Shown here piece by piece: positions 1-5,452 of a DNA stretch of 10,574 nt. Where the stretch lies: the NCBI GenBank assembly GCA_030598075.1, contig JAUVQP010000036.1, forward strand, positions 1 to 10,574, given 5' to 3'. A model generated the notes under the pieces. That model had not been told where the DNA came from, did not search any database, and saw only the letters and a list, made by a program, of their open reading frames with translations. Positions within the stretch are counted from its first letter, which is position 1. The number at the start of each line of letters is the position of its first letter. Made by a program: the position numbers and the translations under genes. This DNA comes from Miltoncostaeaceae bacterium (lineage in GTDB: Bacteria; Actinomycetota; Thermoleophilia; Miltoncostaeales; Miltoncostaeaceae).

Positions 1-135
1 ACGGCCTCGGGCGTGACCGAGCAGGCGTTGCCCGCCGGCCCGCACACCCTGCATCTGCGGACAGCCTGCGTCGCGGGGATCACGGGGGTCACCTCGCTCG
101 GATCCGCGCAGGGCTCGGTGGTCGTCATCGGGTGA
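1..135 (+). CDS. C-terminal end of an unidentified protein (partial)
   Basis: An open frame enters from the left edge and stops at TGA 133-135, giving 44 residues. The tail is rich in Gly, Ala, Val and Thr and ends GSVVVIG. It contains LPAGPHTLHLRTACVAG, an alternation of polar and hydrophobic residues that fits the last strands of a beta-sandwich or other secreted beta domain. No motif identifies a family. The ORF is too short to be convincing by length; it is supported by codon use like its neighbours and by the lack of any better frame. The start and the function lie outside the window. A terminator is not obvious in the 202-bp gap that follows. Confidence 0.55.
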   Translation, partial: TASGVTEQALPAGPHTLHLRTACVAGITGVTSLGSAQGSVVVIG

Positions 136-281
136 TCGACGAGCCCCCTACCGCTCATCGCGCTCGGACCTCGCCCTCGCGACCCCGGTGCTCCTTCGCG
201 CGGCACCCGTACAGCGGCGGCGACGAGACCCAGACCCCTTCCAACCATGGTGTGCCCGTAGCGCCTCGATGAGACAGGGAA

Positions 282-287
282 TAGGGT
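282..287 (+). promoter_or_regulatory. Candidate -10 element TAGGGT upstream of the first DUF1269 gene
   Basis: TAGGGT fits the TANNNT pattern of actinobacterial -10 elements and lies 50 bases before the GTG start at 338. No convincing -35 hexamer sits 17-18 bases upstream. The same hexamer occurs 44 bases before the start of the second DUF1269 gene (4233-4238). This is an inference from position and consensus only. Confidence 0.3.
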
Positions 288-337
288 CATCCTGTTCGGG
301 CACCGCGACGCCCTGTCAGTCGACGGAAGGAGCCCCA

Positions 338-847
338 GTGGCCAAGAGACCCGTATTCGTCTACGCCGCCCTCTACGACAACATCGACGACGCCTACTTC
401 GACTACGACGCCGTCTTCGACCTGCACGCGATCGGGGCGATCGGCACCTTCGACGCCGCCGTGATCGAGAACGACGGCGACAAGGTCCGCGTCCACAAGA
501 CCGAGAAGCCGACCCAGCACGGCGCGTGGGCCGGGATCGGAGTCGGCGCACTGGTCGGCATCCTGTTCCCGCCCTCGATCATCGTCGGCGCGGTCGTCGG
601 AGGCACCGCCGGCGGGGTCATCGGCCACCTGCGGAAGGGCATGTCTCGCGGCGAGCTAAAGGAGTTCGGCGAGTCGCTCAGGCTCGGCCAGGCCGCGATC
701 ATCGTGATCGGCGAGTCCAAGATCGAGGAGCAGTTGGAAAAGGCGGCCACGCGCGCCAGCAAGATCATCGAGAAGCAGGTCGACGCCGACGCCGACGAGC
801 TGAAGAAAGAGTTGGACGAGGCGGCGAAGCAAGGAGAGGCGACCTAG
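338..847 (+). CDS. DUF1269 family membrane protein (first of two paralogues)
   Basis: The 169-residue protein has the DUF1269 layout: an alpha/beta N-terminal part (VFVYAALYDNIDDAYFDYDA, then IGAIGTFDAAVI at about 32-43), the conserved HKTEKPTQHGAW (53-64), and a glycine-rich hydrophobic hairpin at about 65-97 (GIGVGALVGILFPP, then VGAVVGGTAGGVIGHL). A second alpha/beta stretch follows (GQAAIIVIGESKIEEQLEKA, 117-136), then a charged helical tail that could form a coiled coil. The start is GTG 338, because GGAAGGAG lies just upstream at 325-332; the frame is open back to 188 but that extension is basic, low-complexity and lacks a ribosome site. The biochemical function of DUF1269 is unknown; these proteins are predicted to be membrane-associated. 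The gene appears monocistronic, with possible hairpin terminators at 908-987. A paralogue lies at 4283-4774. Confidence 0.88.
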   Translation: MAKRPVFVYAALYDNIDDAYFDYDAVFDLHAIGAIGTFDAAVIENDGDKVRVHKTEKPTQHGAWAGIGVGALVGILFPPSIIVGAVVGGTAGGVIGHLRKGMSRGELKEFGESLRLGQAAIIVIGESKIEEQLEKAATRASKIIEKQVDADADELKKELDEAAKQGEAT

Positions 848-907
848 GCCGGGCCGACTCCCAGGTCCCCCGCGCGCCTCGGGGGGTCCGATAGTGCCTT
901 GATTGCG

Positions 908-941
908 GCGACCCCCGCCTCGCAGGATTGGTCGGGGTCGC
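908..941. terminator. Inverted repeat, possible terminator after the DUF1269 gene
   Basis: GCGACCCC (908-915) pairs with GGGGTCGC (934-941), a perfect 8-bp stem with an 18-base loop, about 60 bases after the stop at 847. No T-run follows, so intrinsic termination is uncertain; high-GC actinobacteria often lack the T-run. Confidence 0.25.
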
Positions 942-956
942 TCGCGCCGCGATTGG

Positions 957-987
957 GCGCCCCCCGCGGAGGGGGGGCGGGGGGCGC
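957..987. terminator. GC-rich hairpin in the 848-1101 gap
   Basis: GCGCCCCCCG (957-966) pairs perfectly with CGGGGGGCGC (978-987) across an 11-base loop. It lies between the plus-strand DUF1269 gene and the minus-strand gene ending at 1102, so it could end transcription from either side. There is no T-run. The rest of the gap shows no gene-like frame. Confidence 0.4.
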
Positions 988-1046
988 TCCACCCAGCGGA
1001 CCTCGCCGTTGGGCCGACCTTATTTCCATCCGACGCGCTCGTGCCG

Positions 1047-1074
1047 GGCGGGGCGATCTCCCGATCGCCCCGCC
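1047..1074. terminator. Perfect 12-bp hairpin, probable terminator of the His/Asp-rich gene
   Basis: GGCGGGGCGATC (1047-1058) is exactly complementary to GATCGCCCCGCC (1063-1074), with a four-base loop TCCC. It begins 27 bases past the stop codon of the minus-strand gene ending at 1102, the usual place for a terminator. No strong U-tract follows on the minus strand. It could also act on plus-strand read-through. Confidence 0.55.
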
Positions 1075-1101
1075 AGAAGGCCTCTACCGACCCCTAGAGG
1101 G

Positions 1102-1428
1102 TCAGTCGTGGTCCGTGTCGTGGTTGTGGCCGTCGTCCCCGTGCGGGGGCGGCTCGGGCGCGGCCGTGGCCTCGGGCTCGGTCGCCTCGGGCTCCGCGTC
1201 GTCGTGCGAGGGCTCGGCGTCGTCGTGCGAGGGCTCGGCGTCGTCGTGCGCGGGCTCGACCGGCTGGGAGGTCGCCCCTTGCGCGACGGGCTCCGTCGTT
1301 CCAGTGGCGCCATTGATGGCCCATCCTGCCCCGAATGCGATCAGCACCGCGGCCACGAGGACCCCGACGGGCCGTTTTAGGTTCAGGCGTCGGACCCATT
1401 GGGCCACCACGCTTCTCGATCGTCGCAT
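1102..1428 (-). CDS. Small membrane-anchored protein with His/Asp-rich repeat tail
   Basis: I do not recognise a named family. The 108-residue product has a basic N-terminus (MRRSRSVVAQWVRRLNLKRP), one hydrophobic segment at about 21-38 (VGVLVAAVLIAFGAGWAI), and then a long Pro/Glu/Ala/Asp tail. Residues about 58-78 are three seven-residue repeats EPxHDDA. The extreme C-terminus (PPPHGDDGHNHDTDHD) is very rich in His and Asp. By the positive-inside rule the tail should face outside the membrane, where it could bind divalent metals such as Ni, Zn or Cu; that is inference. The ATG is preceded by GAGGGAGGGG, a strong ribosome site, which supports this strand and frame over the long frames opposite. 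It could instead be a wall-spanning linker or an acidic low-complexity anchor. Confidence 0.75.
   Translation of the reverse strand: MRRSRSVVAQWVRRLNLKRPVGVLVAAVLIAFGAGWAINGATGTTEPVAQGATSQPVEPAHDDAEPSHDDAEPSHDDAEPEATEPEATAAPEPPPHGDDGHNHDTDHD
1196..1258. repeat. Three tandem 21-bp repeats inside the His/Asp-rich gene
   Basis: Three adjacent copies at 1196-1216, 1217-1237 and 1238-1258 share a 21-base unit beginning GCGTCGTCGTGCG. The first two are identical and the third differs at one base. Read on the minus strand, each encodes EPSHDDA or EPAHDDA. The near identity at the DNA level suggests recent duplication by slippage or unequal crossing-over. Confidence 0.9.
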
Positions 1429-1431
1429 TGT

Positions 1432-1441
1432 TTCCCCTCCC
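1432..1441 (-). promoter_or_regulatory. Strong ribosome-binding site of the His/Asp-rich gene
   Basis: On the minus strand the sequence GAGGGAGGGG precedes the ATG at 1428 by a few bases (GAGGGAGGGGAAACAATG). It fixes the start and supports the minus strand as the coding one. Confidence 0.6.
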
Positions 1442-1586
1442 TCGTGGATCTTCCCTTGTTCGTAGCCTCCCGCCCTGGGGAGACCCGGGCATCGGCAGCC
1501 CCACGGCTAAGGAGTCCCGAGCCCCACGCACGAGGCATCCGTGGACTCCCTCATGACACTTGTCGCTCCTGATCCCGAGGCGGTGG

Positions 1587-1599
1587 CGGCGTCACGCCG
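1587..1599. promoter_or_regulatory. Palindrome upstream of the P450 gene, possible operator
   Basis: CGGCGT-C-ACGCCG is a perfect inverted repeat with six-base arms around one central base, 65 bases before the chosen P450 start at 1665. Its size suits a dimeric repressor, but in such GC-rich sequence short palindromes also arise by chance. No regulator gene lies in the window. Confidence 0.2.
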
Positions 1600-1664
1600 A
1601 CGAGGGACCCTCTCGGGCATGGAGCCGCCGAGCGCTGCGGCCGAGTAGTCTCCGCCGCCCAAGC

Positions 1665-3029
1665 ATGCTGACGCGAGCCATCACGCCGAGGCGGCGCCGC
1701 GCGAGAAGCACGCCCCCCGGGCCGCGCCGCCCGCGCAATCCGGCCCGGTGGGTGTTTCCCACGCACGGGGACCGACTCGCCCGCCTCACGGCGGCGGCCC
1801 GTCGGCACGGCGGCGCGGCGCGGCTGCCCCACGGTCCGGTCTGGATCTACCTCTTCACGGAGCCGGAGTTGGTGCGCGAGACCTTGGTGACCCGGGCCGG
1901 GGACTTCACCGTCGGGCGCAAGCTGGCGGCCACGCGGGAGTTCCTCGGGGACGGCCTCCTCGGAAGCGGCGGCGAGACCCACCGCCGGCAGCGGCGCGTT
2001 CTGCAGCCCGCGTTCCACGGGGAGGCGGTGGCCGGCTACGTCGCCCTGATCGCCGACCGTACCGAGAGGGCCCTCGCCGGGTGGCGGGTCGGGAGCGTAC
2101 GGGACGTGCGCGAGGAGGTGACGTGGATCGCCCGGGACGTCATGGCGAGCGTCGCGTGGGGCGAGGGACCTCGGGGCGAGGACACCCCGGCGGGCGATCT
2201 GGCCCCCGTCATGGAGTATCTCGAGCGCACGACCACGCCGGCGGGCCGTATCGGCACGCGGCTGCCCACCCCGGGCGTCCTTCGTGCGCGCGCCGCCGCG
2301 GCTCGGTCCCGCGCGGGCGTCGAGGCGGCGATCGCGCGTCGTCGCCGCGACGGTGGGGGAGGGTCGGATCTTGTGGGCATGCTCCTCGCGGCCACCGACG
2401 AAGCGGGCCGGCCGCTTCCCGAGGCGCTGATCGCGGACGAGCTCCAGACGCTGTTCCTGGCGGGCCAGGAGTCGGTGGCGAACACTCTGTCCTGGACGCT
2501 CTGGCTGGTCTTCGAGCGGCCCGCCGTGGTGGCGGCCCTGCGCGAGGAGGCCGACCACGCGCTCGCGGGCATGCGTCCCACGACCGAGACGGTCGGTCGG
2601 CTGCGCATGGCTCGGAGATGCGTCCAGGAGGCCATGCGCCTGTACCCGCCCGCCTGGGCGGTCGGGCGGACCGCGGTGCGCCGCACGCGCGTGGGAACGT
2701 GGGACGTTCCGCGAGGCGCGAACGTGCTGGTGTCGCCGTGGGTCACCCACCGCGACCCCGCCCTCTGGCCGGACCCTCTGCTGTTCGACCCGGACCGGTT
2801 CGCTCCCGCCGCCGAGCGCGCGCGGCCGCGGTTCGCCTACTACCCGTTCGGCGGCGGCGCGCGCACCTGCATCGGGGCCGGGCTGGCCATGGTGGAGGCG
2901 ACGATCATCTTGGCGATGGTCGTGCGCGCCTTCGACCTCCGGTGGGCCGGCGACGGGCCGCCGCGACCGAACCCCCAGATCACCCTTCGCCCGGAGGGAG
3001 GGGCCCCGATGCTCGTTCGGTCCCGCTGA
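1665..3029 (+). CDS. Cytochrome P450
   Basis: This is a complete P450 of 454 residues, a heme-thiolate monooxygenase expected to use O2 and electrons from a ferredoxin and reductase. From ATG 1665, the N-terminus has the proline-rich PPGP stretch (about 17-20). The helix-C region reads HRRQRRVLQPAFH (about 106-118). The I-helix motif is AGQES (266-270), with Ser where Thr is usual. The ExxR motif is EAMR (322-325), followed by FDPDRF (374-379). The heme loop FGGGARTCIG (395-404) carries the Cys ligand at 402. There is no N-terminal membrane anchor, so it should be soluble. An upstream TTG at 1560 would add 35 basic residues; neither start has a clear ribosome site, so the start is uncertain. 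No redox partner is adjacent. The HRRQRR...QPAFH signature is typical of bacterial P450s related to fatty-acid or terpenoid/carotenoid hydroxylases, but the substrate cannot be read from the sequence. Confidence 0.95.
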   Translation: MLTRAITPRRRRARSTPPGPRRPRNPARWVFPTHGDRLARLTAAARRHGGAARLPHGPVWIYLFTEPELVRETLVTRAGDFTVGRKLAATREFLGDGLLGSGGETHRRQRRVLQPAFHGEAVAGYVALIADRTERALAGWRVGSVRDVREEVTWIARDVMASVAWGEGPRGEDTPAGDLAPVMEYLERTTTPAGRIGTRLPTPGVLRARAAAARSRAGVEAAIARRRRDGGGGSDLVGMLLAATDEAGRPLPEALIADELQTLFLAGQESVANTLSWTLWLVFERPAVVAALREEADHALAGMRPTTETVGRLRMARRCVQEAMRLYPPAWAVGRTAVRRTRVGTWDVPRGANVLVSPWVTHRDPALWPDPLLFDPDRFAPAAERARPRFAYYPFGGGARTCIGAGLAMVEATIILAMVVRAFDLRWAGDGPPRPNPQITLRPEGGAPMLVRSR

Positions 3030-4173
3030 CGCGGAACAACCCGTCGCCGGCGACAGCGTAAAGACGCCCGGCGGAGTCCGTGCCGAAGGAGCGCAGCTCG
3101 GACAGCGGTTCGCCCGAGTCGGGAAGGAGCTCGACCGCCCCGCCGCTCGGGTCCGCCGCCGAGACGGCGAAGATGCGACCGGTGCAGTAGTCGCCGAAGA
3201 TGTACCGGCCGTTCAGTGCGGGGAGCCCGCCGCCGCGCGAGACAAGCCCGCCCGTCACCGAGCAGCCCGTGTCATGGCCGTACTCGACGACCGGGGGGAC
3301 GGTGTCGGAGTCGTCCCCGTCGCGGTTACGGCGGGTGCCCTCGCGAAGCGGCCATCCGAGGTTCGCGCCCGCGACCTCGCCCGCGCGCAGGACGGAGACC
3401 TCCTCCCGCTCGTCCTGGCCGACGTCGCCGATCCAGAGATCGCCGGTCGCGGCGTCGACGTTGAAGCGCCAGGGGTTCCTCAGCCCGTACACGAAGACCT
3501 CCGGCGCTCCATCGCGTCCGTCCGAGAAGGGGTTGTCGTCCGGGATCGCGTAGGGCTCGCCGGCCTTCCGAGCGTCGACGTCGATGCGGAGGATCGCGCC
3601 GAGGGGTGTGCGGGGGTCCTGGCCGTTGTCGTTGGGGTCGCCGCCCCCCCCGCCGTCGCCGAGGCCGACGTAGAGGTATCCGTCGGGTCCGAACAGCAGG
3701 TGGCCTCCGTTGTGATTCGCCTCCGGCTGGTCGACTCGAAGCACGAGGCGCCGGCCTGCGGGATCGAGCCGCTCCGCCCCGGGGCGCGCCCTGATCTCGT
3801 CGACCCTGGTGTTCCCCTCCGGGTCCGTGTAGTCCACGAAGAGACGCCCGTTGACCGCGAACTCGGGGTGGAAGGCCAAGCCGAGCAGGCCCCGCTCGCC
3901 GCCCTCCGAGATCTCGTCCGAGAGGTCCAGATAGAGGTCGCGTCGGCCGCCGTCCACGCGCCAGACGCGCCCGGGGCGCTCGACCACGAACAGGCGGGGA
4001 TCGTCGGGTGGGGAGAGGGCGAGAAGCGGCGCGCCGAAGTCGCCCGCCACGCGGTCGACGCGGACGGAGATCGGGTCGGCGTCGAGCATCGTGGCCGGGG
4101 CGGCATCATCGCGCCCGCAACCGCCGAGGACGGCCACCGCGGCGACGATGGCGAACGCGAGAGAGAGCCTCAC
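2980..4173 (-). CDS. PQQ-dependent sugar dehydrogenase, lipoprotein (glucose/sorbosone dehydrogenase family)
   Basis: The 397-residue product matches the soluble glucose/sorbosone dehydrogenase beta-propeller family, periplasmic or surface quinoprotein enzymes that oxidise sugars to lactones. From GTG 4173 the signal is VRLSLAFAIVAAVAVLGGC; LGGC is a lipobox with Cys19, so the mature enzyme should be lipid-anchored outside the membrane. Family motifs in order are EGGERGLLGLAFHPEF (about 90-105), NHNGGHLLFGPDGYLYVG (153-170, with the likely catalytic His in NHNGG), GLRNPWRF (230-237), WIGDVGQ (247-253) and GCSVTGG (303-309). The frame stays open to ATG codons at 4284 and 4377, but those starts put a long polar stretch before the signal and would overlap the divergent gene. 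The last 50 bases overlap the 3' end of the P450 gene. Whether it binds PQQ, and which sugar it uses, is inference; no PQQ synthesis genes are visible. Confidence 0.9.
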   Translation of the reverse strand: MRLSLAFAIVAAVAVLGGCGRDDAAPATMLDADPISVRVDRVAGDFGAPLLALSPPDDPRLFVVERPGRVWRVDGGRRDLYLDLSDEISEGGERGLLGLAFHPEFAVNGRLFVDYTDPEGNTRVDEIRARPGAERLDPAGRRLVLRVDQPEANHNGGHLLFGPDGYLYVGLGDGGGGGDPNDNGQDPRTPLGAILRIDVDARKAGEPYAIPDDNPFSDGRDGAPEVFVYGLRNPWRFNVDAATGDLWIGDVGQDEREEVSVLRAGEVAGANLGWPLREGTRRNRDGDDSDTVPPVVEYGHDTGCSVTGGLVSRGGGLPALNGRYIFGDYCTGRIFAVSAADPSGGAVELLPDSGEPLSELRSFGTDSAGRLYAVAGDGLFRVSGTERASGPLPPGEG

Positions 4174-4232
4174 CCGCCCGGAGGGTCGTCTCTCCGGATT
4201 GTCGCCCGTTGCTCGCGGTCCTTCGATGGGGT

Positions 4233-4238
4233 TAGGGT
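4233..4238 (+). promoter_or_regulatory. Candidate -10 element TAGGGT (with TTGCTC at 4209-4214) for the second DUF1269 gene
   Basis: TAGGGT lies 44 bases before ATG 4283, and TTGCTC stands 18 bases upstream as a possible -35. The 109-bp gap also serves the divergent sugar dehydrogenase gene, whose promoter must lie here or slightly further in. Consensus match and position only. Confidence 0.35.
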
Positions 4239-4282
4239 AGCCTGGCTCATTTGGTTGATCGAGACGACGAGGGTGGGACTGC

Positions 4283-4774
4283 ATGGCGACGATGACGGTC
4301 TGGAAGTTCGACACGCCGGGCGGCGCGGCGGAGGCCCTCGGTACGGTGAGGGACCTCGCCAAGGAGCACCTGCTCACCCTTCAGGACGGAGCGGTGGTCA
4401 CCTGGGCGAATGGGGCCAAGCGGCCGAAGACCAAGCAGCTCTCCGACCTCACTGGGATCGGCGCGCTGTCGGGGGGATTTTGGGGTCTTCTCTTCGGCCT
4501 GATCTTCTTCGTTCCGCTGTTCGGCCTCGCGGTTGGCGCGGCCGTCGGCGCCCTGGCCGGGCATTTCCGCCACTACGGGTTCGACAGCGACTTCATCGAC
4601 GAGGTGCGGGAGAAGGTCACCGAGGGGACCTCGGCGCTCTTCCTCCTGACGAGCGACGCGACGATCGACAAGGTCGTCGAGGCCTTCCAGGGCCAGCACA
4701 TGGAGCTGATCAAGTCGAGCCTGTCCAACGAGCAGGAAACCGCGCTCCGCGAGACGTTCGCCGAGGACGAGTAG
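4283..4774 (+). CDS. DUF1269 family membrane protein (second paralogue)
   Basis: The 163-residue protein shares the DUF1269 architecture with the gene at 338-847: an alpha/beta start (MTVWKFDTPGGAAEALGTVR), a loop with a Trp and Lys residues, then a glycine-rich hydrophobic hairpin at about 57-95 (TGIGALSGGFWGLLFGLIFF, VGAAVGALAGHF). A second alpha/beta part follows (GTSALFLLTSDATIDKVVEA, 115-134), then a polar tail. It differs by a longer, more aromatic hairpin (FWGLLFGLIFFVPLF) and a shorter tail. The start is ATG 4283; a GAGGGTGGG stretch upstream may serve as ribosome site. It ends just before a strong hairpin at 4786-4813. Function is unknown; a role in membrane or stress physiology is inference. 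Confidence 0.88.
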   Translation: MATMTVWKFDTPGGAAEALGTVRDLAKEHLLTLQDGAVVTWANGAKRPKTKQLSDLTGIGALSGGFWGLLFGLIFFVPLFGLAVGAAVGALAGHFRHYGFDSDFIDEVREKVTEGTSALFLLTSDATIDKVVEAFQGQHMELIKSSLSNEQETALRETFAEDE

Positions 4775-4785
4775 CCCAACGGTCG

Positions 4786-4813
4786 CGGCTCGGCCCGCTC
4801 TCGGGCCGAGCCG
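4786..4813. terminator. Perfect 11-bp hairpin between convergent genes, likely bidirectional terminator
   Basis: CGGCTCGGCCC (4786-4796) pairs exactly with GGGCCGAGCCG (4803-4813) across a six-base loop. It sits 11 bases after the stop of the plus-strand DUF1269 gene and directly abuts the stop codon (4814-4816) of the minus-strand gene, so one element can serve both. No T-run flanks it. Confidence 0.65.
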
Positions 4814-5092
4814 TCAGGTGTCGGGGGGGCCGCCGAACCGCCCGTCCAGGCCCAGCGTGCCGAAGCGGGCCACCGCGCCGCGCACGTGTGTCTGACGAAC
4901 GACGTCGGTGACGAGCGCGCGGCGCTCCTGGGCCGAGAGCTCCTCCAACTGGCGAACCTGCTCGGACGAGACCTCGATGTCGGGCGTGGAGGCCAGCGCG
5001 CGCAGCGGGTCCTCCAGCACCGCCTCGCGAAAGCGTCCGTCGGCGACGACGCGCACCCAGAACGGTGTGGTGACACGCTCCTCGTCGGACAT
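4814..5092 (-). CDS. Small protein resembling RiPP leader-type (NHLP/LigA-like) precursor proteins
   Basis: The 92-residue product has no signal peptide, membrane segment or cysteine. Residues about 11-58 (FWVRVVADGRFREAVLEDPL onward, then PDIEVSSEQVRQLEELSAQE) follow the pattern of the NHLP, Franean1_4349 and LigA-like small helical domains: an aromatic start, 'FREAVLEDP', then a helix after 'SSEQ'. Such domains occur as leader parts of RiPP precursors and as the small LigA subunit of extradiol dioxygenases. The C-terminal part (RFGTLGLDGRFGGPPDT) is Gly-rich and could be a core peptide, but it lacks Cys and has few Ser/Thr. No modifying enzyme or transporter is adjacent, so it may simply be a free-standing helical protein. 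ATG 5092 is preceded by GGGGGG; TAGACT further upstream is a good -10 candidate. Family assignment is by pattern recognition and is tentative. Confidence 0.7.
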   Translation of the reverse strand: MSDEERVTTPFWVRVVADGRFREAVLEDPLRALASTPDIEVSSEQVRQLEELSAQERRALVTDVVRQTHVRGAVARFGTLGLDGRFGGPPDT

Positions 5093-5120
5093 CCGGAAGA
5101 CCCCCCGTCGAAGTGCCGTC

Positions 5121-5126
5121 AGTCTA
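5121..5126 (-). promoter_or_regulatory. Candidate -10 element TAGACT for the RiPP-leader-like gene
   Basis: On the minus strand, TAGACT matches TANNNT and lies 28 bases upstream of ATG 5092. No clear -35 is seen. It suggests the small gene has its own promoter rather than being read through from the GlsB gene upstream. Confidence 0.4.
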
Positions 5127-5143
5127 GTCCCCTCGTGCGCGCC

Positions 5144-5199
5144 GAGCCCGGCGGTCGATGGCCGGCGGGCGATCTGCCCCGGGGGCGGCGGCCGGGCTC
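5144..5199 (-). terminator. Inverted repeat at the end of the GlsB gene
   Basis: GAGCCCGGC (5144-5152) and GCCGGGCTC (5191-5199) are perfectly complementary, nine bases each. The right arm overlaps the GlsB stop codon (5198-5200). The 38-base interior is itself GC-rich and could fold. It may separate the GlsB transcript from the small gene downstream; no T-run follows. Confidence 0.3.
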
Positions 5200-5452
5200 A
5201 GTCGCGCCGAAGGACCCGGAAGACCACGAGGAGGAAGACGGCGCCGCCCACGGCGACGAGGAGGCTCCAGATGTTGAAGCCGGTGACGCCATCCTCGGCG
5301 CCGAGACCCGTGGCCACGAACCCGCCCACCAGAGCCCCGACCACTCCGACGACGACGGTGGGTATGCAGCCCGACGGCCCCTTTCCGGGCGTGACCATGC
5401 GCGCCAGCGCTCCCGCGATCAGGCCCAAGAGGATCCAGCTGAGGACTCCCAC
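5198..5452 (-). CDS. GlsB/YeaQ/YmgE family stress-response membrane protein
   Basis: At 84 residues this has the usual family length and pattern: a short first helix (WILLGLIAGALARMV, 6-20), the conserved loop TPGKGPSGCIPTVVVGVVGA (21-40), a second hydrophobic segment to about 50, and a third at about 62-79 (WSLLVAVGGAVFLLVVFRVL). The family (transglycosylase-associated protein, PF04226) is a small integral membrane protein linked to stress responses in several bacteria; its exact role is unknown. The GTG start (5450-5452) shares its first base with the last base of the TAG stop of the upstream gene, on the minus strand reading TAGTG, so the two are very probably translationally coupled. An AGGA lies just before the start. 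Confidence 0.9.
   Translation of the reverse strand: MGVLSWILLGLIAGALARMVTPGKGPSGCIPTVVVGVVGALVGGFVATGLGAEDGVTGFNIWSLLVAVGGAVFLLVVFRVLRRD

Noticed and set aside
188..337. N-terminal extension of the first DUF1269 gene
   Set aside because: It is basic and low-complexity with no ribosome site, whereas GTG 338 has GGAAGGAG in front and begins the conserved domain.
1196..1258. Short direct repeats considered as a CRISPR array
   Set aside because: The units are head-to-tail with no spacers, lie inside a coding frame, and there are no cas genes.
899..1465. Plus-strand frame with Ser-Cys-Glu-Gly repeats opposite the His/Asp-rich gene
   Set aside because: The repeat appears in every frame because the DNA is tandemly repeated. 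The minus-strand frame has a strong ribosome site, a membrane helix and a sensible stop followed by a hairpin; the plus frame has none of these.
1551..2750. A 399-codon minus-strand frame opposite the P450
   Set aside because: Arg/Pro/Gly-rich composition without motifs; the P450 on the plus strand is unambiguous.
3274..4911. A 545-codon plus-strand frame across the sugar dehydrogenase and second DUF1269 gene
   Set aside because: It reads the antisense of the dehydrogenase and an alternative frame of the DUF1269 gene, and has no recognisable domain.
1665..5092. P450 plus RiPP-leader-like protein as a RiPP biosynthetic cluster
   Set aside because: The two genes are about 1.8 kb apart on opposite strands with unrelated genes between them and no maturase, protease or exporter, so there is no support for a cluster.
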